Shown here in pieces: positions 9,160 through 18,140 of a stretch of DNA of 64,000 nt. This stretch comes from an uncultured Lachnospira sp. (GTDB taxonomy: Bacteria > Bacillota > Clostridia > Lachnospirales > Lachnospiraceae), in assembly GCA_946186125.1 (NCBI GenBank), contig CAMHLZ010000011.1:1-64000 (forward strand), read 5' to 3'. Position 1 is the stretch's first letter. Every line of letters starts with the position of its first letter. A program made the position numbers and the translations under genes. The notes below the pieces were generated by a model. It was not told the DNA's origin. It saw only the letters and a program-made list of their open reading frames with translations, and searched no databases.

Positions 9160-10455
9160 CTATTCACTTTTAGGAATAACCACAGTTACTTTAGTTCCTA
9201 TGCCTTTTTCACTCTCAATTTTAAGCTCTCCTTTTGAAATTAGTCTTAATCGTTTTTCTACATTGTAGATACCTACATGTTCACTGCCATCACTAAATTC
9301 CTTATCTACATCAAACCCGACTCCGTTATCTTCCACAATAACCAAAAATTCTGTCTCTTCCTCCACAGACGATATAGTAATAATTCCATTTTCGCTATTT
9401 TTTTTCAGGCCATGATTTATCGCATTTTCAATAAGCGGCTGTAGTGTAAGAAAGGGAATACAAAAATCTTCAGCTTCTATATTCTTCCTTATCTCTATTT
9501 TATCACCAAATCTGACGTTCATAATATATAGATAATTATCAACAAGCTGCAATTCATTTTTAAATGAAATAATCTGTTTTTTTGTCATAATATCAGTGCT
9601 TTTTCTTAGATAATTTGATAAATTATCCAGCATTTCCACCGCTTTATCCGAATCCTCTGTACACAAGTATCTGATAGATGCCAGCGTATTGTATATAAAA
9701 TGAGGCTTTATCTGTGATAATAATAAGTTCACCTGTGTCTGCTCTAATTCATGTTCACGTTCATACAGTTTCTGCCTTATCTCCATTTTATAGACACCGT
9801 AGAAATAATAATAGTATATCATTATATCGATAATAAGCATGTTTATCATTACTCCTCTTGCCATATCTTTTATTTCAAGCCAGCATGCAATCAGTGTAAA
9901 GATACTAATCATCATAACTACAAACGCTTTGTTTTTATCTTTATCCTTGATTAATTTTATTGAATATACCATTATCCAAATCATATATATGACTGAAGTA
10001 ATATAAGATATATGACTTAACGGTCCTCCATGCCAGTTACCATTGTTGTCAAAATAAAACACAATAGGTATTCTGCAAAATGACATAGTTTCAAAAACAA
10101 GTGTAATTATTTCCGGAATATATAGAACTATTTTGTGTCTGGTATTCGCAATAAGATTTGCTTCCATAAACGCAATGCTGCAAAATAATATGTGTTCCAA
10201 AAAAGTTTTAAAATATTGAAAATTTATAAACGGAGTCACATTCATTCCATCATGCGGTGACTCTAAAACCTGATAGACATATTTTTGCACTCCCGTAATT
10301 ACTATCAATATCATTGTCGAACATACAAGCATCCATATCCACTCCATACCCGGTGGCTTGTCATCTTTATCCGTTAATATTAAAACCGCCAGCATAATCA
10401 GCATCACCAGTGATATATAATTATTTGCTATAAATTCCAATATAATTTTAATCAT
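9160..10455 (-). CDS. LytS/YehU-type membrane sensor histidine kinase
   Basis: The protein has 431 residues. About six or seven membrane helices fill residues 5-225, with no obvious extracellular sensor domain. The His_kinase H-box QIKPHFIYNTLASIRYL follows, with His about 252. The ATPase boxes are PLIENAINHGLKK (N box), DNGVGFD (G1) and GIGTKVTVVIP (C-terminal glycine box). Such kinases usually pair with a LytTR response regulator, but none is in the window. It lies downstream of the terminator of giant protein gene B, with about 35 bases left for a promoter, so expression may depend on readthrough. The ligand is unknown. It may act upstream of the shared direct-repeat promoters, although the 11-bp repeat spacing is not the LytTR pattern. 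Confidence 0.88.
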   Translation of the reverse strand: MIKIILEFIANNYISLVMLIMLAVLILTDKDDKPPGMEWIWMLVCSTMILIVITGVQKYVYQVLESPHDGMNVTPFINFQYFKTFLEHILFCSIAFMEANLIANTRHKIVLYIPEIITLVFETMSFCRIPIVFYFDNNGNWHGGPLSHISYITSVIYMIWIMVYSIKLIKDKDKNKAFVVMMISIFTLIACWLEIKDMARGVMINMLIIDIMIYYYYFYGVYKMEIRQKLYEREHELEQTQVNLLLSQIKPHFIYNTLASIRYLCTEDSDKAVEMLDNLSNYLRKSTDIMTKKQIISFKNELQLVDNYLYIMNVRFGDKIEIRKNIEAEDFCIPFLTLQPLIENAINHGLKKNSENGIITISSVEEETEFLVIVEDNGVGFDVDKEFSDGSEHVGIYNVEKRLRLISKGELKIESEKGIGTKVTVVIPKSE

Positions 10456-10491
10456 TTTTTATCTGCTAATCCTCCTTTCGCATGCGATACA

Positions 10492-10526
10492 AAAAATGCC
10501 GGACATTTTTACCTGTCCGGCATTTT
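10492..10526 (-). terminator. Intrinsic terminator of giant protein gene B
   Basis: AATGCCGGACA and TGTCCGGCATT form an 11-bp GC-rich stem around a TTTTTACC loop. On the minus strand it is followed by TTTTTT. It stands about 20 bp after the stop codon of the 10548 gene. Confidence 0.88.
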
Positions 10527-10547
10527 AACTATAAATACAACTATAAG

Positions 10548-13500
10548 TTACATATGAATTACATCATCACTCTTTAATACCGGATGCTTTATTTCTTCTT
10601 TCTCTTGCACTTTTACAGTGGTATCTTTTTCTAATGACGTTTCAACCGACTTCTGTGCAGATGTCTGCTCAAGATTTTTCTGTATGTCAACCATTGACTC
10701 CTTCACAAGTTCAATAGCTTTATCCTCATATGCCATCTCTCCTAAGAATCCCATTCCCAGATATTCTGTGTTTTTTTCAAATACCGGCAAAGTTTCCACC
10801 GTCTTTGCCATAATTTTCTGCGCATTTTCAGGGATTTTTGCACCCGCTTTTTCAAGTGTTCCTACCATCTTTTCCGTCAAAATATCCCTTACGCAATTCT
10901 TTGCCTCTTCTCTTTGTTCGCCGACTAAAGGAGTCTTGTTGTCAATCATCTCTTTGATTTTGTTTACAGCATCCTTAGCCTTTTCGATGTAAGTCTTATG
11001 TACCGGAGATGCTTTCTCTGACAGCTTATCATATTTTTTGATTGCATCTTTAGTCATCTTACCTATCTGTCCTGGACTTATCATCTCCATATTCTCATAC
11101 TTAATATCCGCCTTAAGTTGATTAACGGTTGGAAGGCCTGTAAATTTTATTCCTTCTTCATCAGACACACTTTTTACCTTCATATCCTTAAGCATACTTC
11201 CATCCAAAATCTTAGGAAGAACACCACGCGAAAGTGACTCATCATTTGATATATCACTACCCAAAGACAAAACCTGTCCGCATACAGAAATAAATATATC
11301 ATTTTTTTCCATTTTTATGAAGCTATCTTTATATCTCTCCGAATACGTTACATCTCTGTTTTGATCATTTACCTTATTAATTTCATCAAGCTTAACTTTA
11401 AACTGTACTGCATGCATAAGCGCGCTTCCAAATATCCTTGAGTAATTTTCAGGGTCATTATTTATATCAGTTACAACTTTGTTCAAATTATCTGAATCAG
11501 ATGTAAGAGCCGGACCCATTTTTTCGGTAATATAATCTTTAAAATCAGCATATTCCTTCATCTCCGGATGATCCTTCTGTACAAGTTCCATCAATTCGTC
11601 CTTACAATGAGCCATCTCCTGCCATGAATCAAATATTACATGTGACATTTTACCAAATGCAATATATTTTTCATCCTTAACGAGATCAGGATTTGTATAA
11701 TCTATTTGCTTTTCATATTCATCTTTAAGTTTTATGGCAGACTGTAATCCATTGTAGTAAATATTTGCAAGATATTTTTGATTCTCCGGAGTCTTATTAT
11801 CCATACGTTTAAATATTTCGTCAAACTTCTCCTGCTTTTCTTTTTGGAACTTATCCGGACTTAAAAGTTCCTCCATGGTATACTTATTTTCCATCGACAT
11901 TGCTATAATACTGGCTGTCTGAACTGCTGAACGCTTAACACTGTAATCACTTTTTGATGCCTTCATATCCGCTTCCGTATATTTATCACCATAGAATACG
12001 TCGCTGCGCCTCTCAATGTTGTACTTAGCTCCCGTATTATTTATCTGGTTGCAATAATTACTTACTTTTTCAGCCGCTGAGCTTTTCTCTACATTATCCC
12101 TGTATTCTTTGCTCATGCTCTCCTGAAGTTCTCTGTCTTTTTCTTCATCTCTTTGTATTAATATATTATTAATTGATTCCCTGTTAGATAAAATATGCAC
12201 CTTAAGGTCTTTAATGGCACTTACTCTGTTCTTTTCATAATCCCCTTTTGGATTTTTCTTATAATCCAGATATTTATTAGACAGCTCTACAATATTTTTT
12301 GTCATCTTATCATATTTTTTCAAGTCATCCGCAGTCGGCTCTTTTCCTTTTTTGGCGAGCTCCTGTGCAAACTTTTTAAATTCCTTAAGTTCTTTCTTTA
12401 CATTTTTAAATTGATCCGATGACGTCTTATACCATGAATCCGTAGAATCTAAATCATCAAATAAATCCGAAATAATTTTCGCATTATTTTTTAAATCGTT
12501 CGTACTAAAACTATTAATCCCATATTTCTTAGTGCCCATTGATACTTTAGATTCGTTTATAAACTTTGTTGCCTGTTTTTCTGTTTTTTGAATTTCCCTG
12601 TTAAATTCTGTTTCATGTTTTTTATTAATTTCTTCTGCTGCATTCGGAAGTTTTACATCCGGAAACATCTCTTCAAGATTTTTATTCCTGATTGCATTTA
12701 TCATGTCATAGATTTCATCAGGTTCTGCCTCCACCATATCCTTATATTCATCTGAATTTATAATTGCATCATGATAGATTCTTTTTAACTGTTCTTCACC
12801 GTCAGGTTGCTGCATAATCATCTGAGTGTCAGAAATTCTGTGTTTACTGTGAATATCAAAGATGCCGTCAGATAATTTTTTCATCTCACCACTAGATGTA
12901 AGCTGTTCATATTCACTGTCCGGATCAGTAGCGATATCGGTTATTTCTATATCAGCTTTTCTCATCATGTCATCATTAAAATCTGATTTAAGCAAACTTC
13001 GATTTCCGTCCTCCGAATAAGATACCGCTCTCATATAACTATAAAACAGAATGTCTTCAACCATTCGCTTTCTTTCGTCGCTTCCTGCTACAGGTGTATT
13101 ATTCAGAATTTCATTTTCAATATCAGCACATTTTATCTTAGCATCCATCTGTTTTTCAGTATTTAACAGACGAATCTGTTCTATATCACCATAAGTACTT
13201 CCTGCATTAAGAGGATTGTTCTTAAGAAGTTTTGCTCCAAGTAAAACGGATTGAAGTTCGTCATTTGTTATATGCGATAAACTTTCTTTTTGATTATTGC
13301 CGACAGCCATCATTCTTGATGACAATACACAGGCATCTATATAATCCGTAAGCATTTTCTTTGCCGGTTCTTTATTTCCTTTTTTGTATTCTTCTATGGC
13401 ATCTTTTGCTTCCTGTCTGGCCTTTGGGATAAGATCTTCAAATTCTCCTACACGATTATCACCGCTAATATAATTATTGATAACCATGCACTGATTAAAA

Positions 13501-13832
13501 CCTAATACATTTGCACTTGAACCAATTGAAGAGCTTGTCATAACATGGTCACTAAGTCTGTCCGGACGCAAAATTGCACCCATTACAATTGCAGCAACTA
13601 CTTCCTCCGGCAAATCTTCAGGTGGGTCAATCACTATGTTGTCATATTCTGCTTTCTTCGGAAACGGTTTATGACCACCCTCATTACCAAACATCTTTCC
13701 GTTTGAACCATATCTTGCAATCTGTTTTGAAAACGGATTACTCTCCTTATAAGCATTAATCGCTTCCTGTCTGTCTTTTTTTAGCTTTTCCTGATTTTCT
13801 TTTGAAGTATTTCCATATTCCTTTCTTGCCAT
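10548..13832 (-). CDS. Giant helical protein B, paralogue of the 5794-9060 product
   Basis: The product has 1094 residues and no signal peptide or membrane helix. Residues 1-430 form a region not matched in protein A (basic N-terminus MARKEYGNTSKENQEKL, then a helical domain). Near 455-480 it carries the shared module LFDDLDSTDSWYKTSSDQFK. The C-terminal 600 residues follow protein A block by block (for example VRDILTEKMV against MKDIVAEKFI) and end in a charged tail. The start at 13832 has AGGAGGAACAGAT upstream. It has its own direct-repeat promoter and terminator, so it is a monocistronic unit. The function is unknown. Size, duplication and co-regulation with secretion genes make a secreted substrate or structural partner plausible, but that is inference. 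Confidence 0.78.
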   Translation of the reverse strand: MARKEYGNTSKENQEKLKKDRQEAINAYKESNPFSKQIARYGSNGKMFGNEGGHKPFPKKAEYDNIVIDPPEDLPEEVVAAIVMGAILRPDRLSDHVMTSSSIGSSANVLGFNQCMVINNYISGDNRVGEFEDLIPKARQEAKDAIEEYKKGNKEPAKKMLTDYIDACVLSSRMMAVGNNQKESLSHITNDELQSVLLGAKLLKNNPLNAGSTYGDIEQIRLLNTEKQMDAKIKCADIENEILNNTPVAGSDERKRMVEDILFYSYMRAVSYSEDGNRSLLKSDFNDDMMRKADIEITDIATDPDSEYEQLTSSGEMKKLSDGIFDIHSKHRISDTQMIMQQPDGEEQLKRIYHDAIINSDEYKDMVEAEPDEIYDMINAIRNKNLEEMFPDVKLPNAAEEINKKHETEFNREIQKTEKQATKFINESKVSMGTKKYGINSFSTNDLKNNAKIISDLFDDLDSTDSWYKTSSDQFKNVKKELKEFKKFAQELAKKGKEPTADDLKKYDKMTKNIVELSNKYLDYKKNPKGDYEKNRVSAIKDLKVHILSNRESINNILIQRDEEKDRELQESMSKEYRDNVEKSSAAEKVSNYCNQINNTGAKYNIERRSDVFYGDKYTEADMKASKSDYSVKRSAVQTASIIAMSMENKYTMEELLSPDKFQKEKQEKFDEIFKRMDNKTPENQKYLANIYYNGLQSAIKLKDEYEKQIDYTNPDLVKDEKYIAFGKMSHVIFDSWQEMAHCKDELMELVQKDHPEMKEYADFKDYITEKMGPALTSDSDNLNKVVTDINNDPENYSRIFGSALMHAVQFKVKLDEINKVNDQNRDVTYSERYKDSFIKMEKNDIFISVCGQVLSLGSDISNDESLSRGVLPKILDGSMLKDMKVKSVSDEEGIKFTGLPTVNQLKADIKYENMEMISPGQIGKMTKDAIKKYDKLSEKASPVHKTYIEKAKDAVNKIKEMIDNKTPLVGEQREEAKNCVRDILTEKMVGTLEKAGAKIPENAQKIMAKTVETLPVFEKNTEYLGMGFLGEMAYEDKAIELVKESMVDIQKNLEQTSAQKSVETSLEKDTTVKVQEKEEIKHPVLKSDDVIHM

Positions 13833-13880
13833 ATCTGTTCCTCCTATTCATAAATATATCTATCTTCACATCTCCCCTTT

Positions 13881-13915
13881 AATATACTCCTGCAAATATG
13901 ACAAAACAGTGACAA
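13881..13915 (-). promoter_or_regulatory. TTTGTCA direct-repeat promoter of giant protein B
   Basis: On the minus strand TTGTCA (13910-13915) and TTGTCA (13899-13904) are 11 bp apart, followed after 12 bp by TATATT (13881-13886). This is the only copy without the extended TG. Confidence 0.7.
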
Positions 13916-13923
13916 AGCAAAAA

Positions 13924-15507
13924 TTATCCCTCATAAATCATTCCAAGCATTGTAATATCATCAAATTGAGGGGCATCACCCACAAAGCTTTCGATATCTT
14001 TTTTTACTTCAACAAGTAATTCTTTTACATCACAATCTTTATGACTATTCAGAGATTCAAGCATTCGTTCGTTTCCAAACTGCACATTTTCACTGTTTGT
14101 TGCCTCAGGTACCCCGTCAGTATATAAGAACAGCATATCTCCCTCTTCAATATTCAATTCATATTCGCTGTATACGAAATCTTCCATTCCTGCCAGCACA
14201 AATCCATGTTTATCCTTAATCAGTTCAAAGTCTTTGCCTGCACGTTTGACTACAGGATACTCATGTCCTGCATTTGCAGCTACCAGCTTTCCTGTCGATA
14301 TTTCCAAAATTCCAAGCCAGACCGTTACAAACATATCCGCCTCATTATTCTCACAAAGCTGGTTATTTACTGTCTCAAGAATTGTCTTAGGTGAAGAATT
14401 ATTCTGCGCGCAGTTCTTTAATAATGTTTTTGTAATCACCATAAATAATGCTGCAGGTACACCTTTTCCTGATACATCTGCCATTACCATAACCAGATGG
14501 TCCTCATCCACCATAAAGAAGTCATAAAAATCTCCCCCGACCTCTTTTGCCGGATTCATCGTTGCATAAAGGTCAAACTCCGTATACTCCGGAAACGGTG
14601 GAAATATGCTCGGAAGCATATCTGCCTGAATCTGCGTTGCCACGTTTAATTCCGCACTGATTCTTTCCTTCTCAGCCGTAATAGTCGTCAGATTATCAAT
14701 ATAAGTATGGATTTCTTTTTCCATAATCTTAACTGAATTTGTAAGTTCTCCTATCTCGTCGTTAGAAAGTATCTGTAATTTTTCAATCGGTGACTCTTTT
14801 TGTTTTTCTTCATTTTTCTGTTTATCAGAGATGAAGTTTCTCGTTGCTTCAGCTAATCTTTTAATAGGACGTGTCACCATATTTCTCGTGTATAATACCA
14901 TACTTATCGTCGATATAAATGCCGCTATAAGTATTACTATCAAAACTATATTAAGAAATTGATGCCTTTCTCCCATAACCTGATTCATTGAAAGGTCAGC
15001 TCCGACTAAAGCCACTGTATTTCCATCCGAATCCTTTATTGGCTGAAATACTGAACACATCCATCCTACACCCTCTTCATTACTGATAAATGCAGGAATT
15101 CCATCCTCAAGTTTACTTGTATCCGCTCCTTTCGACACATCAAACTCTTCTCTGAAATCCATCGGATTTTCTTCATCAGTGTCCATAATGGCTATCGCCT
15201 TATCTCCTCTGATTACTTCTATATACAGATATTCTATATCATTTTGATTTGTAATTTTTTTAAGAATGGATAACATCTCTTCATACTCATCATCCATTTC
15301 ACGTTTATCAGCATAATCACCGATAATCTCGCTGTCCATCATGGATGCGGCAGTCTCAGCTACATTCGTAATAGTTTCTTTATAGTACTTGTCTATAGTA
15401 TTCGAATATGTACGATAACTGATGTATACTGAAGTTACAGCTGATAAAAGTGATGCTGATATAATCATTATCACCATTTTTGTTATCAATGACATCTTTA
15501 TCTTCAT
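13924..15507 (-). CDS. Membrane-bound SpoIIE/RsbU-type PP2C phosphatase with HAMP domain
   Basis: The protein has 527 residues. An N-terminal helix (about 8-28), an extracellular Cache-like sensor (30-185) and a second helix (about 187-208) are followed by a HAMP segment (RNMVTRPIKRLAEATRNF). The PP2C core has metal-binding acidic motifs GGDFYDFF, DVSGKGVPAALF, YTDGVPEATN and FDDITMLGM. Enzymes of this type dephosphorylate anti-anti-sigma (STAS) proteins in partner switching. It is last in the operon whose second gene encodes an RsbW-like ATPase domain. The start at 15507 follows AGAGGAAAAACAAT. No STAS partner is in the window. Confidence 0.9.
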   Translation of the reverse strand: MKIKMSLITKMVIMIISASLLSAVTSVYISYRTYSNTIDKYYKETITNVAETAASMMDSEIIGDYADKREMDDEYEEMLSILKKITNQNDIEYLYIEVIRGDKAIAIMDTDEENPMDFREEFDVSKGADTSKLEDGIPAFISNEEGVGWMCSVFQPIKDSDGNTVALVGADLSMNQVMGERHQFLNIVLIVILIAAFISTISMVLYTRNMVTRPIKRLAEATRNFISDKQKNEEKQKESPIEKLQILSNDEIGELTNSVKIMEKEIHTYIDNLTTITAEKERISAELNVATQIQADMLPSIFPPFPEYTEFDLYATMNPAKEVGGDFYDFFMVDEDHLVMVMADVSGKGVPAALFMVITKTLLKNCAQNNSSPKTILETVNNQLCENNEADMFVTVWLGILEISTGKLVAANAGHEYPVVKRAGKDFELIKDKHGFVLAGMEDFVYSEYELNIEEGDMLFLYTDGVPEATNSENVQFGNERMLESLNSHKDCDVKELLVEVKKDIESFVGDAPQFDDITMLGMIYEG

Positions 15508-15535
15508 ATTGTTTTTCCTCTCTTCCTAATTTTTT

Positions 15536-16387
15536 CTATTGTAAAGTCAAGGACAGCCAAAGGGATGCTGCCGGTACATCCCCCATTCCGGCATTAATAC
15601 GCTTTCCTTCATTTTTCGCTGTCTGTATTCTTACCTTCATCTGTGATACTTTATACAGGTTCAAAATACTGCTCTGATATAGTTTAAGTAACTCCAAGGG
15701 AATCGTCGTTTCCTCTACATGCATTACTTCATCTTTTATTTCTCCTATTATTGCAAATTGCTGGTTTTCTATTTTTAAAATATCACAAAATCCACCACAG
15801 AATCGTTTTTCCTTTAAACAGTACCCAAGCATCTCTTTATCCCATACAACAAAAGATTCTTTATCAAATCGCCGGTTACGCATTATCTCATACGTTTCCG
15901 CTTCCAACTCTTCTCTTTCCGGCAGACATTGCTCATCATTTTTTAATGCAAATGAAATCTCATTACTATCATAATAATACATAAGTCCTTTTTTTTCATA
16001 AAACGGTCTCATCTCCGGCAAAGCATATAATATAATATGTGCACTCTCATACTCCGCCTTTTTGAATATTTCCTGATACATTCCGGAAAACACTTTATTT
16101 CCCCTATAGTCACGCAACACACCTCCCGCATATAGATAATATGCTTTTTTTGTATGCTGCTCTCCCGTTCCTTCCGATTCTTTCCATTTTACCAGACATG
16201 GAAAAAGATAAAATGCAGATATAATCATTTCATTTTCAAAACCGGCAATCACCTGAATATTTTCAGGTGCATTTTCAAAGAAAAAATCGATATAGGTCTG
16301 TGTGTCATTAAAACACTCCATCCATACTTTCTTTAACCCACTCTGAACCGCATTGCTTTTCCAATCGGTAATCCACTTAAATTCCAT
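15536..16387 (-). CDS. GNAT-family N-acetyltransferase
   Basis: The protein has 283 residues. The central region YAGGVLRDYRGNKVFSGMYQEIF is the acetyl-CoA-binding motif A of GNAT enzymes, followed by ALPEMRPFYEKKGLMYYY (motif B). The C-terminal 120 residues resemble an SCP2-like tail, as in Eis-like acetyltransferases. The ribosome-binding site GGTGAGGAT precedes the ATG. It lies 8 bp after the MATE fusion gene and 28 bp before the phosphatase gene, so it belongs to one operon. The substrate is unknown. Confidence 0.82.
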   Translation of the reverse strand: MEFKWITDWKSNAVQSGLKKVWMECFNDTQTYIDFFFENAPENIQVIAGFENEMIISAFYLFPCLVKWKESEGTGEQHTKKAYYLYAGGVLRDYRGNKVFSGMYQEIFKKAEYESAHIILYALPEMRPFYEKKGLMYYYDSNEISFALKNDEQCLPEREELEAETYEIMRNRRFDKESFVVWDKEMLGYCLKEKRFCGGFCDILKIENQQFAIIGEIKDEVMHVEETTIPLELLKLYQSSILNLYKVSQMKVRIQTAKNEGKRINAGMGDVPAASLWLSLTLQ

Positions 16388-16395
16388 ATCCTCAC

Positions 16396-18138
16396 CTACA
16401 CCAATATATTTAACGTGTTAAAATTCAAATACCTGCGATAGTAAAATTTTTTTGCCTTTTGCTTAACGATAAAGATTCCAAGTCCCCCAAGCTCACTGTC
16501 ATCATCTTCTTCTACTTTTCCCGCCTCTAATTCAAACGGATTAAAAGCTAAGGCATTATCCCTGATACATAAGCGGAAATCCCCGTTATATTCTGCAATG
16601 ATTGTAAGGAAAATACTTATTGAATCATCTTCTTTTGCCGTCGCATTATCTATAATCGCAGAGCAAATCTCCTCTGCTGTAACCGTCACGTAATAATTTT
16701 GTTTTGCGGTCGCATCAAATGATTCGCAAAAGGCTTCGATATTTTCTATAAGCTGTCCCATATTGTTTTCATTTTTTCCCAGAACCATACTATAGATTCT
16801 GTCATCTTTCGGAAGTTGCTCTGAGCTCTGCAAAAAAGGCATCCTGCGAACAAGCAAAAATATTATAAGGCATCCTGCTTCAGTCAACGGGAACAGCATG
16901 AAAAATCCACTTGTCGATAAATTGATACAGATAACAGTAAAATACAATAGCAACGCCAATCCTCTTAAAAACGATATCAGATATGCTTTTTTTAATTCTT
17001 CAACAGACTGATAGTATGCGGCTGCTATAATGTTTGCACCGGCAAAAACTCCTCCCGCACAATACAATCTGACTGCTGCTGCTCCGAGTCTTATCTCTTC
17101 TTTACTTTCAAGTCCGAATATTCCACATACCTGCTCAGCTCCGATAATAATCGTCATTAAAAGAATACTTCCAAGAATCAGCCCATAAAACAACGACATT
17201 CTAAAGCTCATCTTCTGTGCATCAATATTTCTTTCTCCATGGAATGTACTTGCAAGCGGCTGCAACGAATCACCTGCCGCATAAAAAAACAGGAGTCCCA
17301 CATACGACACATTTAAAACAACATCAAACACTGCCACTCCGGTACTTCCCTGTCTGTTATACAGTATGTGATTGACTATCATTATAAAAACAAATTGCAT
17401 AATATACTGGCTTGAGGTCGCCAGACCACTATTTAATATTTTGATAATTCTTTTTATATCCAGAACTGTCAGGGCAAGTTTAATTATATGTTTTTCCCTG
17501 CTAATCAAGTGAACAGATAAAATCAGCATAGACAACATCTGTCCTATAACAGTAGCCCATATACTTCCTGCCACACCTGTCTTAATTCCCAGAACCAGTA
17601 TGAAATTCAACACTACATCAACAACATTACCTATCGCAAATCCTATACCTGATAATTTTGGATTATCATCATTTCTGATAAATATACAAAACGGTGTATT
17701 AATAAAAAACACCGGTGCACAAACCAGCAAAATTCGTGCGTATTGATATGACAACTGATATAACTTTCCATCACCCGGTGTAGTACCCAGTACCCACAAA
17801 ACCTGTTTTGTAAAGAAAACGCCGGTTAATGAAAAAATTACTCCTATACAGAATAATACCAGCATAGTCATATTAAAAATCTTCCTTGCTTCACTTATTT
17901 TTCCTTCACCTGTAAGTCTTGCAAATTCAACGGAACCTCCAACTCCAAGTCCCATGTAAAACACTGCATAGACCATATATATCGGAGCCGTTATAGCTAT
18001 TGTAGCCAGACCTACACTTCCCGTACTGATTCCAACCACAAGTGAATCCGCTATATTTGCAATTGCTAAACCAATCGCTGCCAAAATGGACGGTCCCATC
18101 AATTGCCAGAACATTTTTTTCATAAACTGATTCTTCAC
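16396..18138 (-). CDS. MATE-family transporter fused to an RsbW-like HATPase domain
   Basis: The protein has 580 residues. Residues 1-440 form a twelve-helix MATE (multidrug/polyspecific exporter) fold. Residues about 460-580 carry an anti-sigma-type ATPase: the N-box region AEEICSAIIDNAT, the G1-like box IRDNALAFNPFE and the lid motif GGLGIFIVKQKAKKFYYRR. The start is GTG at 18138 with GAGG eight bases upstream, 2 bp after the previous stop. The fusion ties a transporter to a partner-switch kinase-like domain beside a cognate-looking PP2C phosphatase. Transport substrate and phosphorylation target are unknown. The domain assignments are firm; the signalling role is inferred. Confidence 0.85.
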   Translation of the reverse strand: MKNQFMKKMFWQLMGPSILAAIGLAIANIADSLVVGISTGSVGLATIAITAPIYMVYAVFYMGLGVGGSVEFARLTGEGKISEARKIFNMTMLVLFCIGVIFSLTGVFFTKQVLWVLGTTPGDGKLYQLSYQYARILLVCAPVFFINTPFCIFIRNDDNPKLSGIGFAIGNVVDVVLNFILVLGIKTGVAGSIWATVIGQMLSMLILSVHLISREKHIIKLALTVLDIKRIIKILNSGLATSSQYIMQFVFIMIVNHILYNRQGSTGVAVFDVVLNVSYVGLLFFYAAGDSLQPLASTFHGERNIDAQKMSFRMSLFYGLILGSILLMTIIIGAEQVCGIFGLESKEEIRLGAAAVRLYCAGGVFAGANIIAAAYYQSVEELKKAYLISFLRGLALLLYFTVICINLSTSGFFMLFPLTEAGCLIIFLLVRRMPFLQSSEQLPKDDRIYSMVLGKNENNMGQLIENIEAFCESFDATAKQNYYVTVTAEEICSAIIDNATAKEDDSISIFLTIIAEYNGDFRLCIRDNALAFNPFELEAGKVEEDDDSELGGLGIFIVKQKAKKFYYRRYLNFNTLNILV

Positions 18139-18140
18139 TT

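Noticed and set aside
1..13832. A full integrative conjugative element within the window.
   Set aside because: No integrase, relaxase, replication gene or attachment site can be seen. Only the transfer-channel part is present, so element borders cannot be claimed.
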